Shown: positions 25,763 to 33,486 of the stretch, one piece after another
How the letters are laid out: each line of letters begins with the position of its first letter
Position numbering within the stretch: position 1 is the stretch's first letter
Notes under the pieces: generated by a model
Told to the model about the DNA's origin: nothing
The model's input: the letters and a program-made list of their open reading frames with translations, nothing else
Database searches by the model: none
Assembly (NCBI RefSeq): GCF_014641555.1
Contig: NZ_BMHY01000011.1
Coordinates: 87,066 to 151,065, forward strand
Direction: 5' to 3'
Source: Paenibacillus radicis (ex Gao et al. 2016)
Lineage (GTDB): Bacteria; Bacillota; Bacilli; Paenibacillales; Paenibacillaceae
Length of the DNA stretch: 64,000 bases
Translations under genes and position numbers: made by a program

Positions 25763-26719
25763 ATGAGTCATTCATTTTCTGCACCACCGCTTGTTCGAAC
25801 AAAACCCGTTCGTATGGAGTTTTGGCTAGTCGTAATCGGAGCCGCTCTTTGGGGCATCGATCCTGTGTTCCGCATTTTGCTGTTAAAGTCGCTCACTTCT
25901 ACGCAAATCGTATTGCTTGAGCACTTGATTCTGTTTGCGGCTGCAGCACCCGTTCTCTGGAAAAACCGTGCCGATCTGCGCGGTACATCGCTTCGTCAGG
26001 TGGGGGCGCTGCTCTTTATTTCATGGGGCGGCTCGGCGCTAGCGACAATCCTCTTCACGCTGGGATTGGCGCATGGCAATCCCAATGCGGTGCTGCTGCT
26101 TCAGAAGCTTCAGCCGCTGTTCGCGATCGTATTGGCAAGAGTGCTGTTGAAGGAAGTGCTGCCGCGGTTTATCGGCCCGCTGTTCCTGGCAGCAGTCGCC
26201 GGCACCTATTTGCTCACCTTCGGCTTCTCGCTGCCGTTTGCCCATGTTAACGATTTGATGCAAATCGGCAGTCTGCTATCGCTTGGCGCAGCTCTGCTGT
26301 GGGGCGGCTCTACCGTAATGGGCCGTTACTTGCTAGGCACGATGAAGTATGAGACCGTCACCTCACTGCGTTTCGTCTTGGCGCTGCCGCTGCTGCTGGT
26401 CATAACAGCTTCCGAAGGCGCAATATGGAAGTTTCCAGCGGGTACAGGCGAGCAGTTCGCCGTACTGATCAACCTGCTGCTTCAGGCGTTATTGCCGGGT
26501 CTGCTTAGCCTGCTGCTCTACTACAAAGGGCTGAGTAAAATTAAAGCTTCCTACGCTACTTTAGCTGAGCTAAGCTTCCCGATGGTCGGCGTTTTGTTGA
26601 ACTGGATTGCGTTCAAAGCGATCATTACGCCAGCACAATTGGCAGGCTTCCTGCTCATTTGGATCACCTTGTTTTTCATATCAAGACAGCAAGACAAGGA
26701 GCAGCCGCTCCAACAATAG
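25763..26719 (+). CDS. EamA/DMT-family transporter, candidate flavin transporter
   Basis: A 318-residue membrane protein with about ten hydrophobic segments in two EamA repeats. The first begins VVIGAALWGIDPVFRILLLK and the second GAALLWGGSTVMGRYLL. ATG at 25763 is chosen because AAAGG lies upstream; an earlier in-frame codon at 25724 would lie close behind the terminator. The FMN riboswitch upstream makes a flavin the likely substrate. This parallels RibN, an EamA riboflavin transporter of proteobacteria. Bacillota normally use RibU with an ECF module, so this is a noteworthy alternative. Substrate and direction of transport are inferred. Confidence 0.85.
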   Translation: MSHSFSAPPLVRTKPVRMEFWLVVIGAALWGIDPVFRILLLKSLTSTQIVLLEHLILFAAAAPVLWKNRADLRGTSLRQVGALLFISWGGSALATILFTLGLAHGNPNAVLLLQKLQPLFAIVLARVLLKEVLPRFIGPLFLAAVAGTYLLTFGFSLPFAHVNDLMQIGSLLSLGAALLWGGSTVMGRYLLGTMKYETVTSLRFVLALPLLLVITASEGAIWKFPAGTGEQFAVLINLLLQALLPGLLSLLLYYKGLSKIKASYATLAELSFPMVGVLLNWIAFKAIITPAQLAGFLLIWITLFFISRQQDKEQPLQQ

Positions 26720-26749
26720 CAATCTGCTAATTTGATATCTTCAAGTCCT

Positions 26750-26777
26750 CGCCGTTGCGCCAGCACGGCGTTTTTTT
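26750..26777 (+). terminator. Terminator after EamA gene
   Basis: CGCCGT and ACGGCG form a short stem with a 9-nt loop, followed by seven T residues. Confidence 0.8.
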
Positions 26778-26849
26778 ATGCCTGATTTTTTAAAGTTAAG
26801 CATCGCAAAGAGCAGCTCCTAGCTCGCCAAGCCGTCTTGATATGACTTA

Positions 26850-26883
26850 GGTCCTAGGACCAATAAAAAAGAAAACGATTGCA
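26850..26883. promoter_or_regulatory. 12-bp palindrome and cre-like site upstream of the histidine kinase gene
   Basis: GGTCCTAGGACC at 26850-26861 is a perfect palindrome. AGAAAACGATTGCA at 26870-26883 matches 12 of 14 positions of the CcpA cre consensus. Both lie ~70-100 bp before the two-component operon, consistent with catabolite control of a sugar-sensing system, but no clear promoter was identified. Confidence 0.4.
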
Positions 26884-26949
26884 ATTTAGCCGGTTGTTGA
26901 GGTTAGATGATAAATAAAGAAAGGTGTCGAATTGAAGGGGGAGTTCAGA

Positions 26950-28734
26950 TTGGCAGCCAGAAAATGGCGTTTCAGCTACCGGAATAAACTGATCGTATCG
27001 TTCATGCTGGTCAGTTTGCTGCCGGTATTGATCGTGCAAATGATCTCGTATTATGTGTCCACCGATGCCATGCAAACGAAGACCAACGCCCTAGTACAAG
27101 CGAACTTGCTGCAAACGTCAAAAAACCTGGATATATCGCTGCTGGCGTATCAGGACCTATTATTTCAAATCATTACGAATGACGATGTGATTCGGCTTGT
27201 AAAAGCAATCAACGTTCCCAACGAGGATGTCGAGCTAAGCAAACGTAAGCTGATCAATCTCCTATCCTCCTATTCCTATGCAAAATACGGCATCCGAAGC
27301 GTCGCGATATTTACGAGCAACGGCTCATTGATCTGCTACGACCAGCAAACAGGCTCTCCGTATGACAATCTGTGGTCGGAAGCCTCCAATCTTCAGCAGC
27401 ATCCGCTTTACGTCTCGGCTATTCATAAAACGAACGGAATCATGACCGCTCCTGAGAAGATCAGCTCGATAAATCGGGATGAGCAATACGGTTTTCATCT
27501 GGTTCGGAAGTTAAGCGATTTGAACGGAGTGAATCTGGAGGGTATCGGAGTCGTCGTTGTTACCGTGTATGAATCTGTATTGGCCAGTGCGATTAATTTG
27601 ACGGATCCTGAAAGCGATACCAAACAGCCGTTCGAAAGCCGTAATTTTTTGGCGGACAAGGATGGCACCATCGTGTCCTCTCCTGATCAGAGCAGCATCG
27701 GCAAAACGATCGGCGATGTGACGACAGCGGCGACGATCAGCAACACCTATTACAATTCCAAAACGGGTTTTACTCTATATAACTTGATTGATCAGAAAGA
27801 ACTGTTCAACGAAATGTATGCGATGCAGCGGATCAGCATATCGGTAGGTGCTGCGGCGCTTGTATTGGCAGGAGTGCTTATTTTCTACTTTTCAGGAAGA
27901 TTAACGGCTTCCATTCGCAAAGTTGTTGGTGCGATGCGCATTGCCAGGCACGGGGGATTTACGGTGCAAGTGGATGACCGTTCGCAAGACGAGATTTCTA
28001 CGATCGCACTTCATTTTAACCGGATGATGGTGACGATCAATGATTTAATGCAGGAAATTAGAGAAACAGGCGAAAAGCGGAAGGAAGCGGAAATACGTGC
28101 CTTGGAAGCGCAAATTAACCCTCATTTTCTGTACAATACGCTGGACTCGATCAACTGGCTAGCCATTGAGAAGGACGAGCATCAGATTAGCCAGATGCTG
28201 AAAGGATTGGCACAAATTTTACGCTACAGCATCAAAGACAGCAACAAGCCAGTGACCGTAAGAGAAGAGCTGATGTGGATGGACCGTTATATGTTTTTGC
28301 AGCAATACCGGTTCCGCTCCTCGTTCGAATGTGTTGTCGAGAAGGACGAAGCGGCGTTAGATTTCTATATTCCAAAGCTGCTGCTTCAGCCGATTATTGA
28401 AAATGCAATCATTCACGGTTTTTCGGGGGTGAAGCAAGGAGGCGTGTTGTCTATTCGTTTCCGGTTCATAACAGATGATCGTATGGAAATTACGATTTGC
28501 GACAACGGCGTCGGTATGGATGAAGCCCTATTGACGAAGCTCCGGCATGAAAGTGTTGCGTTTACGGAGGGCGGCGGCCATTCAAGCTCCATCGGTATTC
28601 GCAACGTCATGGAGAGAATGCGAATGCATTATGGGGAGCAGGCGGAATTTAGTGTAACTAGCGAGCTGGGAGAAGGTACAGCTGTCAAGCTGCTGCTCCC
28701 CGCTATGTCACCAAAGGAGGAACTGGCTGGATGA
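26950..28734 (+). CDS. YesM-type sensor histidine kinase
   Basis: A 594-residue membrane sensor. A transmembrane helix (~residues 15-35, LIVSFMLVSLLPVLIVQMISY) is followed by an extracellular sensor domain of ~240 residues. A second transmembrane helix (~290-310) and a HAMP domain come next. The His_kinase region holds QINPHFLYNTLDSINWLA, with phospho-acceptor His392, and the ATPase domain has IENAIIHGF and ICDNGVGM. TTG at 26950 is chosen because AAGGGGGAG lies ~6 nt upstream; 26932 is an alternative. It overlaps the response regulator gene by 4 nt. Such pairs sense extracellular oligosaccharides and activate adjacent importers, here the genes from 30394. Confidence 0.92.
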   Translation: MAARKWRFSYRNKLIVSFMLVSLLPVLIVQMISYYVSTDAMQTKTNALVQANLLQTSKNLDISLLAYQDLLFQIITNDDVIRLVKAINVPNEDVELSKRKLINLLSSYSYAKYGIRSVAIFTSNGSLICYDQQTGSPYDNLWSEASNLQQHPLYVSAIHKTNGIMTAPEKISSINRDEQYGFHLVRKLSDLNGVNLEGIGVVVVTVYESVLASAINLTDPESDTKQPFESRNFLADKDGTIVSSPDQSSIGKTIGDVTTAATISNTYYNSKTGFTLYNLIDQKELFNEMYAMQRISISVGAAALVLAGVLIFYFSGRLTASIRKVVGAMRIARHGGFTVQVDDRSQDEISTIALHFNRMMVTINDLMQEIRETGEKRKEAEIRALEAQINPHFLYNTLDSINWLAIEKDEHQISQMLKGLAQILRYSIKDSNKPVTVREELMWMDRYMFLQQYRFRSSFECVVEKDEAALDFYIPKLLLQPIIENAIIHGFSGVKQGGVLSIRFRFITDDRMEITICDNGVGMDEALLTKLRHESVAFTEGGGHSSSIGIRNVMERMRMHYGEQAEFSVTSELGEGTAVKLLLPAMSPKEELAG

Positions 28735-30281
28735 AAATCGTCGTAATCGAAGATGAGGACAATACACGCAGCGGCATCATCAAACTAATCGGCAAGCTTG
28801 GCCCCGACTATGAGGTCATTGGCGAGGCGGATAATGGCCTATCGGGCATCAGCCTCATTGAGGAGCTTCGGCCAGATCTGGTTATAGCGGATATCAAAAT
28901 GCCGCAAGCAACGGGTATCGAGATGCTTCAGCAGCTTAAAGAGCGGGGTCATCGCCACAAAACGGTCATTCTCACTGGATTTTCGGAGTATGAGTATGCA
29001 CGAAAAGCTTTGCAGCTTGGCGTGTTTGAATTTCTGGAGAAGCCGATTACAGCAGAGGATCTGCGCGTTACGCTGGAAAAAGTGAAAGAGGAGCTGAACT
29101 TTCAGACGGCAGCGGGGATGCCGGCAGGAAATGCGGCTGCCCAAGCTGAGCAACTGCTGCAGCAGCTGCTCGGCCGGGAAGACATCGATAGGCCGCTGCT
29201 GTCATCTTATATCGGTCAGGGAATGGGCTTGGAGGAGCAATTGCCCCTCTTTCTGGTAACAATTTACTTAGGCAAACAATTTGATAATGTCGCTAGACAC
29301 ATGCTGCCAATCATCAGCAGCTTACTGAAGCCGTATGGACGTCAAGCGGTCTGTTCAGTCGTGCAGGATCAGTCTCTGGCAGCACTGGTTCAACCCGACT
29401 CGGCAAATAGGGAGCTTCAGCATTATGTCAAAGAGGTGTTGCTGCCCGCAGTTCGCAATCTCGATTCGTATGCGGCCATCAGCGTAGCGGAAATGAACGA
29501 TGTCTCCCGGTTGAAGCCTTCCTTTGATCGTCTAAAAGAATTGAGAAAATGGTTCATTGCCGTCGAAGGATCTGATGTGGTTCTGAATGTGGGGCAACTG
29601 GAACGGCTCCAGCTTGAACGCCGCGTTCTCTCGTACCCGTCTACAATCGAGAATAAACTCAAGATGGCAGTATCTTCGCATACACCGGATGAAGCGGGAA
29701 GGCACCTGGAGCAATGGCTCGACTTTTGCCTCAGAGGGGTCTATGATCCCCAGCATATCATCGATGCGTCGGTACGGCTCGTATCGGCGATGCTGCAAAC
29801 CGTCAGCGGCCTATATGGCGAGCGCATAACATTCGATTATCAACAAGAATGGCTCCATCCGATCTTATCATCGCAGACGAGGCAGGAGCTGCAGGCAGCT
29901 TTCGCAGTCATCGCCCGCCAGTTGTCGTCGATCCGGCCGGAAAGCAATCCGGTTCCTTATAGCATGATTGTTCAAAAAACGATTCGCATTCTCCAGGAAA
30001 GGTATCAGGACGGCGTAACACTCGAGGAGATCGCGGCCGAGCTGCATATTACACCGGAATATTTGAGCGGATTGTTCACACGGGAAGCGGGCCGCAACTT
30101 CACGGCGTTTCTGAAGGAGCATCGAATTCGCAAAGCGAAGGAGCTGCTGCTGGAATCCGGTCTGAAAATGTTTGAAATCGCGCAACAGGTAGGCTATCCG
30201 GATCCGAAATATTTTTCGCGTGTGTTCAAAGAGATGACTGGCTTGTCGCCAGCGGAATATCAAAAACTGAACAGGGGATGA
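28731..30281 (+). CDS. YesN-type response regulator with AraC HTH
   Basis: A 516-residue protein. The receiver domain (residues 1-120) carries VIEDEDNTR, phospho-acceptor Asp54 in VIADIKMP and a lysine in EKPI. A ~270-residue linker domain is typical of the YesN group. The C-terminal AraC domain has two helix-turn-helices (VTLEEIAAELHITPEYLSGLF, given here in short as EEIAAELHITPEYLS, and FEIAQQVGYPDPKYFSRVFK). It overlaps the kinase gene and precedes the sugar importer at 30394, its likely target. Confidence 0.93.
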   Translation: MKIVVIEDEDNTRSGIIKLIGKLGPDYEVIGEADNGLSGISLIEELRPDLVIADIKMPQATGIEMLQQLKERGHRHKTVILTGFSEYEYARKALQLGVFEFLEKPITAEDLRVTLEKVKEELNFQTAAGMPAGNAAAQAEQLLQQLLGREDIDRPLLSSYIGQGMGLEEQLPLFLVTIYLGKQFDNVARHMLPIISSLLKPYGRQAVCSVVQDQSLAALVQPDSANRELQHYVKEVLLPAVRNLDSYAAISVAEMNDVSRLKPSFDRLKELRKWFIAVEGSDVVLNVGQLERLQLERRVLSYPSTIENKLKMAVSSHTPDEAGRHLEQWLDFCLRGVYDPQHIIDASVRLVSAMLQTVSGLYGERITFDYQQEWLHPILSSQTRQELQAAFAVIARQLSSIRPESNPVPYSMIVQKTIRILQERYQDGVTLEEIAAELHITPEYLSGLFTREAGRNFTAFLKEHRIRKAKELLLESGLKMFEIAQQVGYPDPKYFSRVFKEMTGLSPAEYQKLNRG

Positions 30282-30325
30282 TTTTCGTTTAAGATCGTCC
30301 ACCTTTATTAAATATTTCGTATTTA

Positions 30326-30363
30326 TGAAACGCTTTCAAAACCATAAACTGAAAACGTGATCA
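30326..30363 (+). promoter_or_regulatory. cre-like catabolite site(s) upstream of the second sugar importer
   Basis: TGAAAACGTGATCA at 30350-30363 matches 13 of 14 positions of the CcpA cre consensus. A shorter palindrome TGAAACGCTTTCA lies at 30326-30338. Both are within 70 bp of the TTG start of the binding-protein gene, so CcpA repression is likely. A YesN binding site could also be here. Confidence 0.6.
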
Positions 30364-30393
30364 CAAAGTCTTGTCACTTCAGGGGGGATAAAG

Positions 30394-31674
30394 TTGAAAA
30401 AAAGATCAGGTTTATGGATGCTGGCCATGCTGCTCGTATTGTCCTTAGCGCTGGCAGCTTGCGGCGGAGGAAACGGAAATGGAAACGGCAATAAGGAAAG
30501 CAAAGGTTCCAATGAGGCAGCCGAAGGCAAAGGTGCCGTTGAGCCGAAGAAGCTGACGCTGTGGTTCTATTTCGAAGGCAAAGCACAGTTCGATATTGTG
30601 AAGTCGTTGACGGACGGCTTTACGGCTAAAAACCCGAATATTACAGTTGATCCGGTCTATATTCCATTCGCAGATTTCAAAAAGCGGCTGTCCGTTGGTC
30701 TGACCGCATCCGAATTGCCGGACATCGTCATTATCGATAATCCCGATCATGCAGCTTACGCGGCAATGGGACTGTTCGCAGACATTACGGAGCAGTTGAA
30801 GGATTGGCCGGAGAAGGATCAGTTCTTCGAAGGACCATGGAAATCCGCCTCCTATGACGGCAAGCAGTATGGTATTCCGCTCGGCAGCAACAACTTAGCG
30901 CTCTACTACAACGAGCAAATGCTCCAGGATGCTGGCGTAACGCCGCCGCAAACATGGGATGAGCTGAAGGAAGCGGCGAAAAAGCTGACAAAAGACGGCG
31001 TTAAAGGGATTGGCGTCAGCGCTCCGCAAAATGAAGAAGGCACGTTCCAGTTTCTGCCTTGGCTGTTGTCCACAGGGGCAACTTTCGATCAAGTTTCGAC
31101 AGATGGTGTAAGAGCATTCGGGCTGCTGTCCGACCTCATTAAAGACGGCTCGATGAGCAAGGAAGTGATCAACTGGACGCAATCCGACGTGATGAAGCAG
31201 TTCGCGGCAGGCAAGCTGGCCATGATGATTAACGGACCTTGGCAAATCCCGGATATTGAGAAATCGGCTCCAGATTTGAAATACGGCTTGGCGCTCGTTC
31301 CGAAAGACAAACAGTATGCCTCCGTACTAGGCGGAGAAAACCTTGGCGTCGTGAACGGGAAAAACATACCGGAAGCGATTGAATTTATTAAATATGTTGC
31401 TTCTCCAGACGTGAGCAAGGACTTTGCGCAGAAATTCGGCTATTTCCCGGCCCGCAAAGATGTTGCAAGCGATCCTTACTGGACAGATAACGACAAATTG
31501 AAAGTGTTTGCCCAAAACATGGAGTATGCGCAGCCTCGCGGCCCGCATCCGAAATGGCCGGAAATTTCCAACGCGATTTCCGAAGCGCTGGGTAAAGTGC
31601 TGACACTCTACTCCGAACCGGAAGCGGCAGCGAAAGAAGCACAAGCGAAAATCGACGGTGTTTTGCAAAAATAA
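30394..31674 (+). CDS. Sugar ABC transporter substrate-binding lipoprotein
   Basis: A 426-residue family 1 solute-binding lipoprotein with lipobox LAAC (Cys23) followed by a Gly/Asn-rich linker. The body has MalE-like segments: LTLWFYFEGKAQ, PDIVIIDNPDHAAYAAMG, YGIPLGSNNLALYYN and MMINGPWQIPD. The TTG start follows AGGGGGG. It heads the importer operon with two permeases and a GH31 enzyme and is preceded by a YesM/YesN pair. The GH31 motifs suggest an alpha-xyloside or alpha-glucoside ligand. Confidence 0.92.
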   Translation: MKKRSGLWMLAMLLVLSLALAACGGGNGNGNGNKESKGSNEAAEGKGAVEPKKLTLWFYFEGKAQFDIVKSLTDGFTAKNPNITVDPVYIPFADFKKRLSVGLTASELPDIVIIDNPDHAAYAAMGLFADITEQLKDWPEKDQFFEGPWKSASYDGKQYGIPLGSNNLALYYNEQMLQDAGVTPPQTWDELKEAAKKLTKDGVKGIGVSAPQNEEGTFQFLPWLLSTGATFDQVSTDGVRAFGLLSDLIKDGSMSKEVINWTQSDVMKQFAAGKLAMMINGPWQIPDIEKSAPDLKYGLALVPKDKQYASVLGGENLGVVNGKNIPEAIEFIKYVASPDVSKDFAQKFGYFPARKDVASDPYWTDNDKLKVFAQNMEYAQPRGPHPKWPEISNAISEALGKVLTLYSEPEAAAKEAQAKIDGVLQK

Positions 31675-31696
31675 AGTGCAGCATTGAAAATCGATA

Positions 31697-31737
31697 AAGG
31701 GGAGTACATGTGCAGCTTCCATGTACTCCCTTTTTTT
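31697..31737 (+). terminator. Intra-operon terminator/attenuator after binding-protein gene
   Basis: GGGGAGTACATG pairs with CATGTACTCCC across a 9-nt loop, followed by seven T residues. It separates the binding-protein gene from the permease genes of the same importer. Partial termination here would give excess binding protein over membrane subunits. Confidence 0.88.
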
Positions 31738-31753
31738 AAGGGCGGTGAACAGC

Positions 31754-32638
31754 ATGAGTAAGTTCAAAGAATGGAGAGCAGGCTACCTGTTCGCGCTGCC
31801 GGCGCTGGCATACATGCTCTTCTTCGTAGGCTATCCCATCATTGATAACATACGGTTAAGTTTACTGGACGTTAACGTCATGAACCTGGTAAACGGCGAT
31901 CAGCCGTTTGTCGGCTTTGACAATTACACCAAGCTGTTCCGTGAGGGCGCGCTGGTGAAGGTGCTGCAGAACACGCTTGTTTTCACAATGATGTGTATTG
32001 CGCTGCAGTTTGTTGTAGGCCTTGCTTTCGCATTATTGTTCCAGCTTTCCTTCCGGTTCTCGCAAAGGCTTAGAGGGCTGGTCATGATCAGCTGGCTGCT
32101 GCCTGCGACAATTACAGCGATGATGTTCAAGTTTATGTTCGGCTCCGGAGGCATTATCAACGATGTGCTTCTGCGGCTTCATCTGATTCAAGCTCCAATC
32201 GAATGGCTCGTGGAGCGGCATACGGCAATGTTTACCGTCATTCTTGCCAATACGTGGATTGGCATTCCGTTCAATATGATTTTACTGACAACGGCATTGA
32301 CGACCATTCCGAAAGACATCTACGAAAGCGCGGCGATCGATGGCGCAAACGTGCTGCAGCGGTTTTTCCGGATTACGCTGCCACAGCTCAAATCGGCGAT
32401 TTTATCGCTGCTGGTGTTAGGCTTTATCTATACGTTTAAAGTATTCGACATCGTGCTGATCATCACGAACGGCGGACCGGTTAACTCTACGCAGATGATG
32501 TCTACGTTCGCCTATAAGCTGAGCTTTGATCAGTTTCAATACAGCCAAGGGGCGGCGGTTGCTAATGTCATGTTCCTCGTCCTGCTCGTGGTCGGCTTTG
32601 TTTACATGCGTTTGCTGAATAGGGAGGAGCGGTCATGA
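31754..32638 (+). CDS. Sugar ABC transporter permease, MalF-like
   Basis: A 294-residue membrane protein beginning MSKFKEWRAGYLFALPALAY, with about six hydrophobic segments. The EAA loop is YESAAIDGANVLQRFFRI followed by TLPQLKSA. ATG at 31754 lies just after a GGCGGTG-type site; an in-frame codon at 31721 would lie inside the terminator hairpin and is rejected. It overlaps the next permease by 4 nt. Confidence 0.92.
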   Translation: MSKFKEWRAGYLFALPALAYMLFFVGYPIIDNIRLSLLDVNVMNLVNGDQPFVGFDNYTKLFREGALVKVLQNTLVFTMMCIALQFVVGLAFALLFQLSFRFSQRLRGLVMISWLLPATITAMMFKFMFGSGGIINDVLLRLHLIQAPIEWLVERHTAMFTVILANTWIGIPFNMILLTTALTTIPKDIYESAAIDGANVLQRFFRITLPQLKSAILSLLVLGFIYTFKVFDIVLIITNGGPVNSTQMMSTFAYKLSFDQFQYSQGAAVANVMFLVLLVVGFVYMRLLNREERS

Positions 32639-33477
32639 CATTGTTGAAAAAAAATGCAAGGTGGCTGCTGCCCCTCTTCGGAATCATCGTTACCGCTGTC
32701 TTTCTCTTCCCGTTATACTGGCTGGCAGCGACATCGTTCAAGACGGAGGCCGAAATTTTCCAAACCCCGCAAACCTGGTTTCCGCATCAATTTCAGATCG
32801 AATCGTATACGGAGCAGCTTACCGGCTCCTCCGTCGATATATTCGCGGGCTTCCGCAACAGCCTCGCCATTTCTGTCGGTGCATTGATTATCTCGACGCT
32901 GCTTGCCATACCGGCTTCCTACGGCGTAGCCCGCTTCCGTTTTCCAGGACGCCATCTGTTCGTTTTATTGTTTCTTGTTACGCAAATGCTGCCAGCTTCG
33001 CTTATTCTGACTCCGCTGTTTTTGCTGTTTAAGCAGTTAGGTCTCATCGGACCGTCTTACTGGAGCACGATATTGGCAAATGCGACGGCAGGTATTCCGT
33101 TTGCCGTTATTATTTTGCGGACCTACTTTGTCACATTGCCGAAGGAGCTGGAGGAATCGGCGAAGATCGACGGCTGCAATACGCTGACAACCTTTTTCCG
33201 CATCATGCTTCCTATCGCGGTTCCTGGTGTAGTAGTTGCGATTGTGTTCTCGTTCCTGTTTGCCTGGGGCGACCTGATCTACGGTATGACGTTCATCAGC
33301 AAAGAAAGCTTGCGGCCGATTACAGCGGGCATTTACAACTTCTTGGGCTTCCAAAGCACCTCGTGGAACAATACGATGGCTTTCGGTACGGTGAGCATCA
33401 TTCCGGTAGCGCTACTCTTTATTTTCGTACAGCGGTATATCGTCAGCGGACTGACGAACGGCGCAGTGAAAGGATGA
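32635..33477 (+). CDS. Sugar ABC transporter permease, MalG-like
   Basis: A 280-residue inner-membrane subunit. The EAA loop reads LEESAKIDGCNTLTTFFRI with LPIAVPG, and the C-terminus is YIVSGLTNGAVKG, typical of MalG-type permeases. It overlaps the preceding permease by 4 nt (ATGA) and is followed 9 nt later by the GH31 gene, so importer and hydrolase are co-expressed. No ATPase gene is present in the operon. Confidence 0.92.
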   Translation: MTLLKKNARWLLPLFGIIVTAVFLFPLYWLAATSFKTEAEIFQTPQTWFPHQFQIESYTEQLTGSSVDIFAGFRNSLAISVGALIISTLLAIPASYGVARFRFPGRHLFVLLFLVTQMLPASLILTPLFLLFKQLGLIGPSYWSTILANATAGIPFAVIILRTYFVTLPKELEESAKIDGCNTLTTFFRIMLPIAVPGVVVAIVFSFLFAWGDLIYGMTFISKESLRPITAGIYNFLGFQSTSWNNTMAFGTVSIIPVALLFIFVQRYIVSGLTNGAVKG

Positions 33478-33486
33478 TCGAATCAT

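Noticed and set aside
31721..31753. Upstream start of the second MalF-like permease
   Set aside because: It would place the start codon inside the intra-operon terminator hairpin; ATG at 31754 has the normal N-terminus.
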